Of a stretch of DNA of 5,072 nt, positions 3,939-5,072 are shown piece after piece. The position numbers and the translations under genes are program-made. This DNA comes from Candidatus Omnitrophota bacterium. Lineage in GTDB: Bacteria; Omnitrophota; Gorgyraeia; JABMRG01; JAFGKX01. The stretch is taken from positions 1-5,072 of the forward strand of contig JAFGKX010000002.1 of assembly GCA_016928375.1 (NCBI GenBank), given 5' to 3'. Within the stretch, counting starts at the first letter, position 1. Every line of letters begins with the position of its first letter. A model generated the notes under the pieces. It worked only from the letters and a program-made list of their open reading frames with translations, did no database searches and was not told where the DNA came from.

Positions 3939-5072
3939 TTTTATTAACATCCTTTTTGTTCACCGATAAGATTACATCAGCTATCTGATACCTTGCCTTA
4001 TACCAGGCATCGGGGTTTTTGTTCCATTTTTTAGGCTCCGGTATTATGTTATCCACTATTGATTTTACTTCTTTTTCCATGCCTAATTTCTTCGCTAACC
4101 ATAAATACTCATAATCCTGTAAGCCCCTTCTTAATGACTTCATTACAAAGCTGGATACAGGCTCCTGTAGCCCTACATAAGCCCCAGGATAAAACAAAAC
4201 ACCGTCGCCATTTAATCTTATAGCATCCTGCGCAAGATATCCCGGCCTTCTCATCTGGTCAAAGGTCATTGGATTTTCCCACACGTTTATCGAACGTTTA
4301 TCGGCACAAGACTTTATTTTATCTAAACCGATTACTTTACCGTTTTTATCGCGAAAATTATGCACATCAAGCCAATAACAACTGTCCCAAAAATGCCATC
4401 CATCAAAACCAAATTTCCATCCAGCCCAGGCTTGAGTCCTGCCTGAAATACCCGGGGTATCAACATATGGGCCTCCGCCCCAACCCATATTATAAGTCCA
4501 TATCTTATCTCCGGCTTTCATCCTTTGCTGCATATCTTTTAATGAGGAATTTCCACTATTCCAGATATCCACACAGCCGACCAAAGAAGGCCACAATAAA
4601 TTAGGGGGCTTGATTCCAACAGTTACCATGCATGGCAATTGTTTGTTTAGCTCCTGATGAACCCACTGGCATCTTTCCCGAATATAAGCATAATCTCTTT
4701 TTGACCCGGGCTCATCAAACACATATAACATTAAAATATCTGCGAGATTTCTTTTGCCAAAATATGCTAATGCTGCCTTGCATAATCTCTGGTATTCCGG
4801 CTTATGATCAAAATCGGCTATTAGCATAACCCATGTATTGGCAGGCACACCCTTACCGACTCTTTCGGTATAAGCTGATCCATTGATATATTTCCCGCGG
4901 CCTCTATCATTCCAATACTGGTCGAACCTGTCGTATCCCCATTCCATTTCAAGGTTCGGGCAAAGATTTAGTCTGTGCTGATGAGCCATCTGAAAAAATT
5001 TATCTTCTAAAATCCTGAAATCCGCTTCCGCGGAATTCTTATAATCAAATGCCCATCTTATCTGCTCTGAAC
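3922..5072 (-). CDS. DUF4091 glycoside-hydrolase-like protein, 5' end outside window
   Basis: The reading frame is open from the right window edge to TAA at 3922, so 382 codons are visible and the true start lies outside. An ATG at 4989 is internal: sequence upstream of it stays in frame and lacks a ribosome binding site. Numbered from that Met, the strand-end motif MLYVFDEPG (87-95) has a D-E-P typical of acidic catalytic ends in TIM-barrel hydrolases. WTYNMGWGGGPY (164-175) and FGFDGWHFWDSCYW (193-206) are aromatic-rich, as in sugar-binding clefts. The C-terminal domain NGDGVLFYPG (260-269) plus PVSSFVMKSLRRGLQDYEYLWLAKKLG (277-303; in two parts SSFVMKSLRR and DYEYLW) is characteristic of DUF4091. 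No PEP-CTERM or membrane helix is seen at the C-terminus, which ends in a Lys/Asn-rich tail. Its substrate is unknown; its position before an exosortase suggests a role in polysaccharide processing. Confidence 0.8.
   Translation of the reverse strand, partial: SEQIRWAFDYKNSAEADFRILEDKFFQMAHQHRLNLCPNLEMEWGYDRFDQYWNDRGRGKYINGSAYTERVGKGVPANTWVMLIADFDHKPEYQRLCKAALAYFGKRNLADILMLYVFDEPGSKRDYAYIRERCQWVHQELNKQLPCMVTVGIKPPNLLWPSLVGCVDIWNSGNSSLKDMQQRMKAGDKIWTYNMGWGGGPYVDTPGISGRTQAWAGWKFGFDGWHFWDSCYWLDVHNFRDKNGKVIGLDKIKSCADKRSINVWENPMTFDQMRRPGYLAQDAIRLNGDGVLFYPGAYVGLQEPVSSFVMKSLRRGLQDYEYLWLAKKLGMEKEVKSIVDNIIPEPKKWNKNPDAWYKARYQIADVILSVNKKDVNKNEQKK

Noticed and set aside
3922..3990. PEP-CTERM signal at the end of the DUF4091 protein, as might be expected beside an exosortase
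   Set aside because: The C-terminus ends in a hydrophilic Lys/Asn-rich tail with no PEP motif or hydrophobic helix.
4269..4829. Plus-strand open frames opposite the DUF4091 gene
   Set aside because: They are shadows of the minus-strand gene, with no recognisable domain.

Overview
The window reads as part of an exopolysaccharide and protein-sorting (PEP-CTERM/exosortase) locus from a moderately AT-rich, Gram-negative-type bacterium with an outer envelope. Exosortase systems are restricted to such bacteria. The dispersed CGTCATTGCGAG hairpin repeat and the GGCCATxGACTAT repeat are the kinds of intergenic element I associate with uncultured lineages such as Omnitrophota, Nitrospirota and deltaproteobacterial relatives. 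That taxonomic guess is weak.

Left part (1-760, minus strand): the 5' portion of a sugar-phosphate transferase gene runs off the left edge. A 47-codon small ORF precedes it and overlaps it by 14 nt. Upstream of both is a textbook sigma-54 (-24/-12) promoter, and the leader between promoter and small ORF carries a stem-loop repeat. The transferase has an unusual N-terminus: a signal-peptide-like helix, about ten residues, then a complete PEP-CTERM sorting motif (PEP, hydrophobic helix, basic cluster), joined directly to the catalytic monotopic phosphoglycosyl-transferase domain.

Middle (949-2464, plus strand): a consensus sigma-70 promoter drives a two-gene AbiE-type (type IV) toxin-antitoxin operon, with the AbiEi antitoxin followed by the AbiEii nucleotidyltransferase toxin through an ATGA overlap. 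This module points the opposite way from everything else and separates the two halves of the exosortase-related material.

Right part (2492-5072, minus strand): a tightly overlapping operon runs right to left: a DUF4091-type glycoside-hydrolase-like protein (5' end outside the window), an exosortase with its Cys/Arg/His triad, and an EpsI-family partner. The EpsI stop codon lies inside a 21-nt-period repeat.

Taken together, the exosortase and EpsI would process PEP-CTERM substrates at the periplasmic face of the inner membrane while polysaccharide enzymes work nearby. The transferase appears to carry its own PEP-CTERM signal, which would place a polysaccharide-initiating enzyme under direct exosortase recognition. 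That is the most interesting hypothesis here. The sigma-54 promoter agrees with the known link between PEP-CTERM systems and the PrsK/PrsR (NtrC-like) regulators.
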